Positions 55,627 to 63,901 of a stretch of 64,000 nt of DNA are shown piece after piece. Position 1 is the first letter of the stretch, and each line of letters opens with the position of its first letter. This DNA comes from DASWID01 sp049682815. GTDB taxonomy: Bacteria > Desulfobacterota_D > UBA1144 > Nemesobacterales > CSP1-2. The translations under genes and the position numbers were made by a program. The notes beneath the pieces are model-generated. The model searched no databases. It had not been told where the DNA came from and worked only from the letters and a program-made list of their open reading frames with translations. The DNA lies in assembly GCA_049682815.1 (NCBI GenBank), contig JBAUII010000078.1, positions 59,504-123,503 of the forward strand, in the 5' to 3' direction.

Positions 55627-56898
55627 ATGGATGAACTCGAGCTAAGGAAAAAAGTCAGAGATATAATGTTTCTAAACCTTCAGGCGGGTTATTCTCATTA
55701 TCTGAAGACCCATTATGTTTATAACAAACCTTCTTTCGAGAAGTATCCTTACCAATGGTGGTGGGATACATGTTTTCATATTTACATACTCTGCGCCCTG
55801 GGAGAATACGAGCTTGCAAAGCAGAATCTGATGAGTCTTTTCGCTATGCAGGAGCCCGACGGTTTTGTCGGGCATATGGTTTATTGGCAGCTCTTATTAC
55901 CCAAAAATATATTCACTATCATAGAAGCGAAGCGCCCTCGAGGGTATTTAAGGCCTCACATGAGTGCCCTTGTTCAACCGAGTTTCGTAGCCCAGTCGCT
56001 GGAAAGGATTTACGAAAAAACCGGAGACGGGGAATTCTTGAGATTGATGCTTCCGAAGATAAAGAAATACCACAAATGGGTAATCTCCAACCGCACCTTT
56101 GACGGAGATAGCCTGATCACAATCATAGCTCCTGTTGAATCTGGAATCGATTGGAAACCTTCATATGACGAGGTGTTGAAGTTTTCCGGTGGACCGGCAA
56201 ATTGGAAATTGTATTTTAAAATGCTTTTCTCTCAAACTAGAAATTTCTTCGATAGGTACGACCTTAAAAGAATTAGGAATGCGAATCGCTTCCTCGTAAA
56301 GGATGTTGGGATTAATACTATAAACGCGCTTGATCTTTACGCACTTAGCAGGCTTTGTGAGATCGCAAATGATGATGATGGAGAAAGTTATAAGGCACAT
56401 GCAATAAAGATGTCGACGCGGATGCTTGAGGTGATGTACGATGAAGCCGATGATGCGTTTTATGACGTTTACGGTCCTGATAATATAAAGTTAAAGGTTA
56501 TTACACCCACAGCATTATTTCCGATCGTGCTTCCGAAGGTGCCAACCGATTTGTCGAAGAAGATGATAATGCGCTACTTAAATTCGGAGGAGCATTTCGC
56601 TCTTCCATTTCCTATTCCTTCCGTTTCAAAATCAGAAAAATCCTTCGTTCCCGACAGGCAGCACTTCAGGGGACAGGATTTTTTATGGCGCGGTCCGACA
56701 TGGGCGTTTTATAATTGGTTTCTTTTCCGTTGTCTGAAAGAAGAAGGATTTGTCGACGAGGCTATAAAGCTGCGCAAAGTGGTAATATCTCTAATTGAGA
56801 GGAGTGGTTTTCGAGAATATTACAACCCCTTCACAGGTGAGGGTTATGGGGCGGAGCGATTTACCTGGTCGGGTTTAGTTTTAGACATGGAGATTTGA
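55627..56898 (+). CDS. Alpha/alpha-barrel glycoside hydrolase-like protein (MGH1/GH63/trehalase-like)
   Basis: The 423-residue soluble protein resembles the (alpha/alpha)6 catalytic domain of GH63/GH37-type glycosidases such as mannosylglycerate hydrolase. Supporting segments are YQWWWDTCFH (near residue 45), VESGIDWKPSYDEV (near 165), HFRGQDFLWRGPTWAFYNW (near 345) and a C-terminal EYYNPFTGEGYGAERFTWSG. Acidic residues in these segments are likely catalytic. The substrate may be a compatible-solute glycoside or oligosaccharide. It stands alone, 116 bp after the LLM gene, with a weak GAGGGA ribosome site. Confidence 0.75.
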   Translation: MDELELRKKVRDIMFLNLQAGYSHYLKTHYVYNKPSFEKYPYQWWWDTCFHIYILCALGEYELAKQNLMSLFAMQEPDGFVGHMVYWQLLLPKNIFTIIEAKRPRGYLRPHMSALVQPSFVAQSLERIYEKTGDGEFLRLMLPKIKKYHKWVISNRTFDGDSLITIIAPVESGIDWKPSYDEVLKFSGGPANWKLYFKMLFSQTRNFFDRYDLKRIRNANRFLVKDVGINTINALDLYALSRLCEIANDDDGESYKAHAIKMSTRMLEVMYDEADDAFYDVYGPDNIKLKVITPTALFPIVLPKVPTDLSKKMIMRYLNSEEHFALPFPIPSVSKSEKSFVPDRQHFRGQDFLWRGPTWAFYNWFLFRCLKEEGFVDEAIKLRKVVISLIERSGFREYYNPFTGEGYGAERFTWSGLVLDMEI

Positions 56899-57057
56899 TG
56901 TTCTCAAAATCTGCCGTCCATCTCATTCCTTAGACCCGATAGAATCTGCGCAGTAACGGATTTGCCGGGCATTGCAGAAATTGCGGACTGTGCTGAACCA
57001 TGTCCCGACTATAGGTCAGGATCTATTCAGTATTGAGAAAATCAGAAACGAGGGCAC

Positions 57058-57180
57058 TAAAATCCCCTCTAACTCCCCTTTGTAAAAGGGGAGGACGTAA
57101 GGTGGAGTGTCCATTCTCAGAAGCTGTGCACTTTGTCAATTTCCTCCTTTTCTAAAGGAGGATTAAGGAGGATTCTAGCA
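57058..57180. repeat. Paired hairpin repeat (CCCCTTT and CCTCCTTT palindromes)
   Basis: Two perfect 9-bp stem-loops lie 60 bp apart: CTCCCCTTT-GTA-AAAGGGGAG (57073-57093) and TCCTCCTTT-TCT-AAAGGAGGA (57142-57162). Sequences of the kind CCCCTTTnnnAAAGGGG are common dispersed intergenic repeats in environmental bacterial genomes. The remainder of 56899-57426 holds no supported gene. Confidence 0.6.
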
Positions 57181-57426
57181 GTCTTTTGTTAGAATTTTCC
57201 TAAGTCCTAAGTTCATCGAAGGATCGGACAGGTCGCGGAGATCTCATATGTTGTCGCCCGAAAATGATTCGCTACATATTTGAACACTTCGTGTTCCGGA
57301 TGCTGTTTATGGTCGCTTGCTCCATAATTTCCAATCAGTCGCTTGAAAAAAAATATTACGGTCATATCTATGGCAATATAATGTATAATTCAGTAGTAAT
57401 AAACGTTATACGGAGTTGTTTTCAAA

Positions 57427-57693
57427 ATGTCGTGGAAGTTGATACCGATAGCAATCAGGTTCGTCCCGTGGGAAAAGGTGCTCAAGCATGCACCCACGAT
57501 CGTTGAAGAAGCTCGTAAGCTCTATGATTCCAAAAGGAAAGATGACAAACAAGAGGCAGAACTGATCAAGGAAATGGCAAACCAGCTCCAGGATATGACG
57601 AGGGTGATCGCAAATATACGGTTTATGGTCATTAGTAGCCTTATTCTAGGATTAGCAGCGATAGTGTTAGCAATTATCAATCTATTGAAATAG
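57427..57693 (+). CDS. Small single-helix membrane protein of unknown function
   Basis: The 88-residue product has an amphipathic, charged helical body (about 20-60, coiled-coil-like with KDDKQEAELIKEMANQLQDM) and one C-terminal membrane helix (FMVISSLILGLAAIVLAIIN), i.e. a tail-anchored layout. It begins at an ATG with a weak CGGAG site. No family was recognised. It precedes the CHASE2 cyclase but is separated by an unclear region. Confidence 0.55.
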   Translation: MSWKLIPIAIRFVPWEKVLKHAPTIVEEARKLYDSKRKDDKQEAELIKEMANQLQDMTRVIANIRFMVISSLILGLAAIVLAIINLLK

Positions 57694-57850
57694 GACAGGG
57701 AAATGGGCGTCATTTTTTTAACCCTCCGCAAGAAATTGATTTTGCTATGATCGCAACGGAACAAATTTTAATTGTTACACGCGAGATGACCTGCCTGTAA
57801 TCCAGCTGGTTGGGTTCTTTCAGATTCATATTGGAATAGGTAATAATCAG

Positions 57851-58030
57851 ATCAAGACTCTTATTAATAGCAATATTCGAAAGGTATTATTTCTAACTTC
57901 GTCCTCTTTCATCGTCTCTTTAATAATCTTTTTATCAGGCGCCTTAGATTTATTTGAGCTTAAAGCCTTTGACCTGTTTTCAAGGTATCTGAATCCAACC
58001 GGTGCATCGGAAAAGATAGCGATTGTTCAG
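57851..58030 (+). other. In-frame upstream extension of the CHASE2 cyclase without ATG/GTG/TTG
   Basis: The cyclase frame is open back to a TGA at 57737-57739. From about 57851 it encodes a basic stretch, a hydrophobic helix VLFLTSSSFIVSLIIFLSGA and LKAFDLFSRYL, exactly the membrane anchor and first strand expected at the start of CHASE2 proteins. No standard start codon occurs in this stretch; ATC at 57851 (AGGTAA eight bases upstream) or ATT at 57863 are candidates, or a base is missing upstream. Confidence 0.6.
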
Positions 58031-59959
58031 GTGGATCAGGAAAGCATAGAAGCATTGAGTAAAGAAGGGATAACCTGGCCATGGCCAAGGCAGATATACG
58101 CCCCGATAGTAGAGTATCTGTCTCAGGCGGAAGCTCTATTCATAGATATTCTCTTTACGGAGCCTTCGTCATATGGTGTGGAAGACGATTTAATTTTTTC
58201 GGAGGCGATTAAAAAGGCAAATAATGTCCATCTTCCCGTCTTTCTCTCAAATAAAGACGAACCGATCACCTCAAAGGATAGGGAAGTTTTGGATCACTTA
58301 GCGATCAGGGATGAAATCTCCACAGCCCTAAAGTTCAATTCAATAGTTTATCCAATAGACGTTTTGAGGAAATCTATCAGAGGATCAGGGAACGTCACAA
58401 TTTCTCCAGACGACGACGGAGTGTATCGAAGGATACCTCTTGTTTTTCAATTAAGGGAATACCTAATCCCTCATTTTCTGCTTAGTCACCTGCTCGATAA
58501 GGGTATGGTAAAGATCAGAAAAAACAGAATCTACGTTAATGATAAGGAAATTCCTCTTGTGAATGGAAAACTCCTGCTCAGATATTATAAAAATAATAAT
58601 CCATTCAAGACGTTTTCAGCCTCTGAGATATTGAAGTCATACCTAGACGTTAACTCCTCAAAAACTCCCGCAATAAGAGAGGATTTCTTTAAAGGTAAGA
58701 TAGTATTTTTGGGGCTTAGCGCTGCAGGTCTATACGACCTTAAACCAACATCTATTTCTCCGATTTCCACAGGTGTACTGATTCATGCCACTACTCTCGA
58801 TAACGTCATCAACAAGAGCTTCATAAGACCCGTTAACGACGTTTTAGTTGTTGTTTTTATATTACTAATAAGCTTTTTTGTCAGTTACTCTGTGATAAAA
58901 CGCCACTCACTGGCGATAAATCTCTCCCTTTTCTTGGTAACTTTGGCAATCATAGTCTTGCTCGATGCATTATTATTTAAGAATGCGATATACATGAAGA
59001 TAATACCCCCTATATCTTCCCTTCTGGTTAGCTTTATGATTGCAGTTGCCTATAGTTACGCCACCGAGGGAAGACAGAGACTTTTTCTTAAAAACACCAT
59101 TTCGCAGTACATGGACAAAAAGATAGCTGATTTCCTGCTGGAGAATCCCTCTCTTATCAAACCCGGCGGTCAGGAAAAGCGCGTCACCGTGTTTTTTGCC
59201 GATATTGCGGGTTTTACAACCATGTCGGAGAAGACAACGCCTGAGAAAATAGCCAAATTGTTACATACAGTTCTGAATTCACTCACCGATGTCATAATTC
59301 GAAATCAGGGGGTAATTGATAAATACATAGGCGATTGTGTTATGGCTTTCTGGGGTGCACCCTTTGAAAGTGAAAACGATGAGCTAAACGCATGTTACTC
59401 CGCTATTCAGTGTATCGAGTCTATTAATCTATTAAATGAGGGATTCCGAAATGAGGGGTCCCCGGACTTGAACATAAGAATTGGGATACATACCGGCGAT
59501 GCCATAGCTGGAAATATTGGTAGCGACAGGCTTTTTCATTATACTGTGATTGGGGATACCGTAAACCTGGCGTCAAGGCTTGAATCTGCCAATAAATTCT
59601 TTAAGACGAGATTAATCATAAGTGAAGAAACAATACAAAAAACGGATAACACATTCATTACCAGGGAACTTGGCTCCATTGCCGTGAAGGGAAAGGAGTT
59701 ACCGATTAAGATATTTGAGCTCATGGATGAGGAAAAACGCGCCGATCCCGGAACTAAAGGCCTTGCGGAGCTCTACCATCAGGGCATGCAGTATCATGGC
59801 CAGCAGAGATTTAAAGAAGCCATAGAGATCTTCGACGAAATACTTAAGAAGTATCCAGAGGATGGTCCTTCGGAATTTTACAAGAGGCGTTGTGAATATT
59901 TACTATCTAACACCGACTTGACAGAGGACTGGAATATTATAAAGTTTACTGAGAAATGA
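58031..59959 (+). CDS. CHASE2-domain class III adenylate/guanylate cyclase
   Basis: This membrane cyclase has an extracytoplasmic CHASE2 sensor (up to about residue 260), about three membrane helices (270-345) and a class III cyclase domain (about 380-570), followed by a TPR-like tail. From the GTG at 58031, metal ligands are Asp391 (FFADIAGF) and Asp435 (YIGDCVMAFWG), Lys431 is the likely purine-selecting residue, and transition-state residues are Asn512 and Arg516 (GDTVNLASRLE). It should make cAMP. The real start is probably upstream (see the extension entry), giving about 700 residues. The next gene starts in its stop codon (ATGA). Confidence 0.9.
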   Translation: MDQESIEALSKEGITWPWPRQIYAPIVEYLSQAEALFIDILFTEPSSYGVEDDLIFSEAIKKANNVHLPVFLSNKDEPITSKDREVLDHLAIRDEISTALKFNSIVYPIDVLRKSIRGSGNVTISPDDDGVYRRIPLVFQLREYLIPHFLLSHLLDKGMVKIRKNRIYVNDKEIPLVNGKLLLRYYKNNNPFKTFSASEILKSYLDVNSSKTPAIREDFFKGKIVFLGLSAAGLYDLKPTSISPISTGVLIHATTLDNVINKSFIRPVNDVLVVVFILLISFFVSYSVIKRHSLAINLSLFLVTLAIIVLLDALLFKNAIYMKIIPPISSLLVSFMIAVAYSYATEGRQRLFLKNTISQYMDKKIADFLLENPSLIKPGGQEKRVTVFFADIAGFTTMSEKTTPEKIAKLLHTVLNSLTDVIIRNQGVIDKYIGDCVMAFWGAPFESENDELNACYSAIQCIESINLLNEGFRNEGSPDLNIRIGIHTGDAIAGNIGSDRLFHYTVIGDTVNLASRLESANKFFKTRLIISEETIQKTDNTFITRELGSIAVKGKELPIKIFELMDEEKRADPGTKGLAELYHQGMQYHGQQRFKEAIEIFDEILKKYPEDGPSEFYKRRCEYLLSNTDLTEDWNIIKFTEK

Positions 59960-60432
59960 GGATCGGGACATCGTTAAAATTCTTCTTTTTCATTACTGTT
60001 ATTATCGCTTCGGCAAAATCGGTTAATGCCGAAACTGTCACCGTCATTACCAAACAAAACGCGATAAGAGAATCTTGTAGGTTCTTCTCTCCTGTTAAAG
60101 CAACGGTTCATCACAATGACATGCTTGAAGTAATCTCCCAGAGCGGTGACTGGTACCAGGTCAGCTTCAAGGGAATACAAGGATGCATTCATAAGACTGC
60201 CGTTGAGAAGAAATCGATTTCTTTGAGCAAGATCGTTGGGTCCGGGGGCCAATCCGCTTCTGGAGAAGAAGTTGCCCTTGCGGGTAAGGGGTTTAACCCT
60301 CAGGTCGAGGCCGCGTATAAAGGACAAAATCCCAGTTTGAATTTCCAAGCAGTTGAAATAATTGAAAATTACAGAGTTTCCGAAAATGAGCTTCTGAATT
60401 TTATCGAAAAGGGAAAGCTCAATCTCCAATGA
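59956..60432 (+). CDS. Exported SH3-like domain protein
   Basis: The 158-residue product has a signal peptide (about 1-25, cleavage near VNA-ET) and one bacterial SH3-like domain (about 27-88) with the pattern REsC...DMLEVISQSGDWYQVSF...GCIHK. Such domains bind cell-wall or protein ligands in the periplasm. The C-terminal half has no recognised fold. It overlaps both neighbours by 4 bp, so it is translated with the cyclase and the M48 peptidase. Confidence 0.8.
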   Translation: MRIGTSLKFFFFITVIIASAKSVNAETVTVITKQNAIRESCRFFSPVKATVHHNDMLEVISQSGDWYQVSFKGIQGCIHKTAVEKKSISLSKIVGSGGQSASGEEVALAGKGFNPQVEAAYKGQNPSLNFQAVEIIENYRVSENELLNFIEKGKLNLQ

Positions 60433-61274
60433 CCAAAGCTATACTTATAATCTTAATATTTATTCCTTGCGTAATAACGGGCTGTGCCGGTTTCGATGTG
60501 GGAAGCGTGGCGAGAGTTGCGGAGCAGACCTTTCAGGCTGCAAGACCCCTTTCCGACGAGGAGGAATATTACGTTGGCCGTTCCGTAGCGGCAAACATCC
60601 TATCTACCTACCCAGTATTGCAAGATAGAAGCCTAACAGAATACGTAAATCTTGTCGGTCAGACAGTGGCTATTCACTCAGACGACCCCATTACCTATGG
60701 GGGGTATCACTTTGCCATTCTTGACACCGATGAGATAAACGCCTATGCGTGTCCCGGGGGAATTATCCTGATCACAAGGGGAATGATAAATCAAACGCAG
60801 AATGAGGACGAGCTAGCGGCGGTAATCGCACATGAGGTTTCCCATATAAACCATAGGGATGGTGTATCTGCAATTCAAAAAGCGCGTCTAACCGGGGTTG
60901 CGACTCTTATAGCCACCGAAGCTGCAGCGACTTATTCTCCTGCGGAGATATCACAACTCGTAAGCCTCTTTGAAGGCTCTGTAGATGATGTGTTTAAGAC
61001 CCTTGTGGTCAATGGCTACGGTAAGTCCCAGGAATACAGCGCCGATGAGAGTGCAGTGATTTACCTCTCAAGAGCGGGCTACGACCCTCAAGCATTAGAG
61101 ATTATACTTGAACGTCTAATGCAACAGGGGCAGGGATCGAGCGGGGGTATAATGAAAACCCATCCAGGATCGGAAGACCGCATAGCGAGAGTTGCTGAGG
61201 AAATGCCTGCTACGAAGATTGATCCTTCGCTCGTTCAGCTTAGAATGGAGAGATTCGAAAAGGCTGTAAGGTAG
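60429..61274 (+). CDS. M48-family metallopeptidase lipoprotein
   Basis: The 281-residue protein has a lipoprotein signal with Cys19 (ITGC) and an M48 zinc-protease core: HEVSH at 135-139 and the third ligand Glu202 in QEYSADESA. It resembles BepA/LoiP-type outer-membrane quality-control proteases but lacks a TPR tail. Coupled to the SH3-like protein and the cyclase, it may serve envelope stress signalled by CHASE2; that is inferred. Confidence 0.9.
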   Translation: MTKAILIILIFIPCVITGCAGFDVGSVARVAEQTFQAARPLSDEEEYYVGRSVAANILSTYPVLQDRSLTEYVNLVGQTVAIHSDDPITYGGYHFAILDTDEINAYACPGGIILITRGMINQTQNEDELAAVIAHEVSHINHRDGVSAIQKARLTGVATLIATEAAATYSPAEISQLVSLFEGSVDDVFKTLVVNGYGKSQEYSADESAVIYLSRAGYDPQALEIILERLMQQGQGSSGGIMKTHPGSEDRIARVAEEMPATKIDPSLVQLRMERFEKAVR

Positions 61275-61302
61275 TTTAATTCTTAGAACAATCGCCAAAA
61301 GC

Positions 61303-61354
61303 ATGTAGGAACGCACATCCTTCGACCAAGCTCAGGAGAAGTATGCGTTCCTAT
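61303..61354. repeat. Inverted-repeat element after the M48 gene
   Basis: TAGGAACGCA (61306-61315) and its exact complement TGCGTTCCTA (61344-61353) frame a copy of the 19-mer TCCTGAGCTTGGTCGAAGG in minus orientation (61319-61337), also found near 52621. It looks like a small dispersed palindromic element. Confidence 0.6.
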
Positions 61355-61552
61355 AGTAGCCATGGACTGCGAGGGAGAAGAACGCTTCAAGAGCCTTCGC
61401 TGAGTTAGTCGAAGGGTCTAAGGACCGAAGGACCAAAGCAATCTCATCAGTGGTAATTACTAATCATTAATCGTGAATCCACATCAGAAATGATTTGGAC
61501 CACGATTAAGCCTGTACCCGCATGCTCCAAGTGGGTAACATAAGAGGATCAC

Positions 61553-61620
61553 GTGGGAGACTAAAGTCCTCCGCTACATGAGATATCACTCAAATGTAGC
61601 GGCGACCTTTAGGTCGCCAT
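61553..61620. repeat. Facing pair of TAGCGG-type palindromic repeats
   Basis: GCTACAT (61573-61579) and ATGTAGC (61594-61600) are inverted and each is attached to a palindrome: GGAGACTAAAGTCCTCC on the left (61556-61572) and the perfect GGCGACCTTTAGGTCGCC on the right (61601-61618). They are two divergent copies of one short palindromic repeat in head-to-head arrangement. The whole gap 61275-61711 shows no gene. Confidence 0.6.
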
Positions 61621-61711
61621 GCGGTGGGGTCTTCGGTCATTTGAAATCTGTAATAGGGAATCCATTTATGCTGCCATGTAGGCTTTGACCCCGTCATATT
61701 CTGGAAGAAAT

Positions 61712-63043
61712 ATGAAATTAAAGGATAATGGCACAAATGCTTCTTTTTCGATCTTGGATATCCTCAGCCCAAGAAAATGTCTATTGCTTCTCCTTGTATT
61801 ATGGTCTTTTCTCTTCTTCCAGGGTTGTACTCGAGACTCTTCTACGGATGAAAAGGAAACGACAGCCATTGTCTTCAAGCATGGAAAGGTTGCCGGAGAC
61901 CCTGAAGCGCTAAACGCATTAATCAGGAAATTTGAGGAAGCGAATCCGGATATCGAGATAAAAGATGAGACCCTCCCTTCCTCCACAGATGAACAGCACC
62001 AGTTCTATGTGATTAACCTGGAGGGAAGGTCATCGGACTTTGATGTCTATGCGATAGATGTCATATGGGTGCAGGAGTTTGCAAGGGCAGGATGGCTAAG
62101 GGACTTGAGCCATGTCTTGCCCTTGAAAAAGAGAAATGACTTCTTCCAGGGCCCCATGGAAGCTGCCTTCTATCGGGACAAGGTTTACGCAATACCGTGG
62201 TACATTGATGCCGGAATTCTTTACTATCGAAAGGATCTGCTGGGGAAATACGGTTTTTCTCCCCCAAAGACATGGTATGACCTTGTCCGAATTGCCTCGG
62301 AGGTCTCGAGAAAGGAGCCCCATCTTTACGGCTTTATCTGGCAGGGAAAGCAGTATGAAGGCCTTGTTTGCAATGCCCTTGAATATATCCACAGTAACGG
62401 TGGGGACATCCTGAAAGACGGCCAGCTTGTTATTGATAGCCCTGAGAATAAAGAGGCGCTTGGATTCATGCGGGACCTGATATATAAATATCACGTGACG
62501 CCTGTGCTTGTAACAACTATGATTGAGGAACCCACGAGGCATATATTTGGCAAAGGAAAGGCTCTCTTTATGCGAAACTGGCCCTACGCCTGGAACATAT
62601 TTCAGGGGGACGATTCTCCTGTAAAGGGGAAAATAGGTGTTTCCATTCTCCCAGCGTTTCCCGGTCATCAATCTTCACCCACACTCGGTGGATGGCATCT
62701 GGGAATCAACGCATATTCTAAGCATCCGGAGATGGCCGAAAGGTTCGTCGAGTTTCTAACTTCCTCCGAGGCACAGAAGACCCTTTCACTAACCATCGGC
62801 TATAAGCCGACACTCAAGTTGCTTTACAAAGACCCCGATCTAATTCGAGCACAGCCATTCACTACCAGCCTTTATGATGCCTTTGAACATGCCAATCCGC
62901 GGCCGATAACCCCTTATTATATGATGATATCTCAGGTAATTCAGCCTGAGCTCAGCGCTGTGTTATCCGGGATAATGGAGCCTGAAGAGGCGTTAAAAGC
63001 TGCAGGAGAGCAGATAGAACATATATTGACAGTGGAGGATTGA
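61712..63043 (+). CDS. Sugar ABC transporter substrate-binding lipoprotein
   Basis: The product (443 residues) is a family-1 solute-binding protein like maltose/trehalose binders. It has a long polar n-region, a hydrophobic stretch and a lipobox FFQGC with Cys39, then a typical two-lobe fold with LIRKFEEANPDIEI, FDVYAIDVIWVQEFARAGWL (about 110-130), IPWYIDAGILYYRKDLL and LGGWHLGINAYS. The ATG at 61712 has GGAAGA just upstream; a TTG at 61685 is less likely. The permease follows with no gap. The sugar is unknown. Confidence 0.92.
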   Translation: MKLKDNGTNASFSILDILSPRKCLLLLLVLWSFLFFQGCTRDSSTDEKETTAIVFKHGKVAGDPEALNALIRKFEEANPDIEIKDETLPSSTDEQHQFYVINLEGRSSDFDVYAIDVIWVQEFARAGWLRDLSHVLPLKKRNDFFQGPMEAAFYRDKVYAIPWYIDAGILYYRKDLLGKYGFSPPKTWYDLVRIASEVSRKEPHLYGFIWQGKQYEGLVCNALEYIHSNGGDILKDGQLVIDSPENKEALGFMRDLIYKYHVTPVLVTTMIEEPTRHIFGKGKALFMRNWPYAWNIFQGDDSPVKGKIGVSILPAFPGHQSSPTLGGWHLGINAYSKHPEMAERFVEFLTSSEAQKTLSLTIGYKPTLKLLYKDPDLIRAQPFTTSLYDAFEHANPRPITPYYMMISQVIQPELSAVLSGIMEPEEALKAAGEQIEHILTVED

Positions 63044-63901
63044 TTGTTGACATCCGTAAAGGGTAAGTCCTACATTTTCTTTTTGGCACCGGCCATCCTT
63101 ATCATGGCCGGAGTCATAATTTATCCCCTTGTATATGTCATCTGGCTGAGTCTTCACCGTCGCCTCCTGATCTTTGATATATCGAAGTTTGTTGGACTTG
63201 ATAACTTCAGTTTTTTACTTAGGGACGACAGGTTTTGGAATGCCTTATACAATACTGTCTATTTCACGGCAGTTTCAGTTTCTTTAGAACTTATACTTGG
63301 ACTTTCGATAGCCATCCTTTTGAACAGGACGTTCACAGGTAGGGGACTGATGCGCTCCGTCATATTAATCCCCTGGGCAATTCCGACTGTTGTCTCCGCC
63401 AAGATATGGGAGTGGATGTATAATTCTGACTTTGGAATCTTAAATCACCTTCTGGGGGTCAATATCAACTGGCTCGGTAGTGCCTTTTGGGCTATGAATG
63501 CCGCCGTCTTCATGGAGGTCTGGAAGACAACTCCGTTTGTAGCGCTTCTCCTCATGGCAGGTCTTCAGACAATCGATGGAGACCTGTATAAATCTGCAAG
63601 GGTTGATGGCGCCTCGGGCTGGTATATCTTCAGGCGCATAACTATCCCACTTCTGACGCCCGTAATCCTCATTGTTCTCATCTTCAGAACACTGGATGCC
63701 TTCAGAGTTTTTGATGCGATATATGTCCTTACAGGCGGGGGGCCAGCCAACACAACAGAGACGTTATCAATTTACGCCTACAAGGTACTTTTTCAAACGC
63801 TACAATTTGGGTATGGCTCAACTATCTCTATAGCGATATTTTTCTGCGTGGGTGTCATTACGATCCTATACGTAAAACTTCTTAGAAGGGGGATGGAATG
63901 A
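63044..63901 (+). CDS. Sugar ABC transporter permease (MalF/UgpA type)
   Basis: The 285-residue inner-membrane permease has six helices and an EAA loop (YKSARVDGASGWYIFRRITIP near residue 185). It starts at TTG (63044 or 63047) immediately after the binding-protein stop, served by GGAGG. Its stop overlaps the second permease start as ATGA. It forms the channel with the truncated partner that follows. Confidence 0.93.
   Translation: MLTSVKGKSYIFFLAPAILIMAGVIIYPLVYVIWLSLHRRLLIFDISKFVGLDNFSFLLRDDRFWNALYNTVYFTAVSVSLELILGLSIAILLNRTFTGRGLMRSVILIPWAIPTVVSAKIWEWMYNSDFGILNHLLGVNINWLGSAFWAMNAAVFMEVWKTTPFVALLLMAGLQTIDGDLYKSARVDGASGWYIFRRITIPLLTPVILIVLIFRTLDAFRVFDAIYVLTGGGPANTTETLSIYAYKVLFQTLQFGYGSTISIAIFFCVGVITILYVKLLRRGME

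Noticed and set aside
57264..57506. 80-codon plus-strand open frame before the small membrane protein
   Set aside because: Composition is atypical, no ribosome site is seen, and it overlaps the better-supported 57427 frame in another phase.
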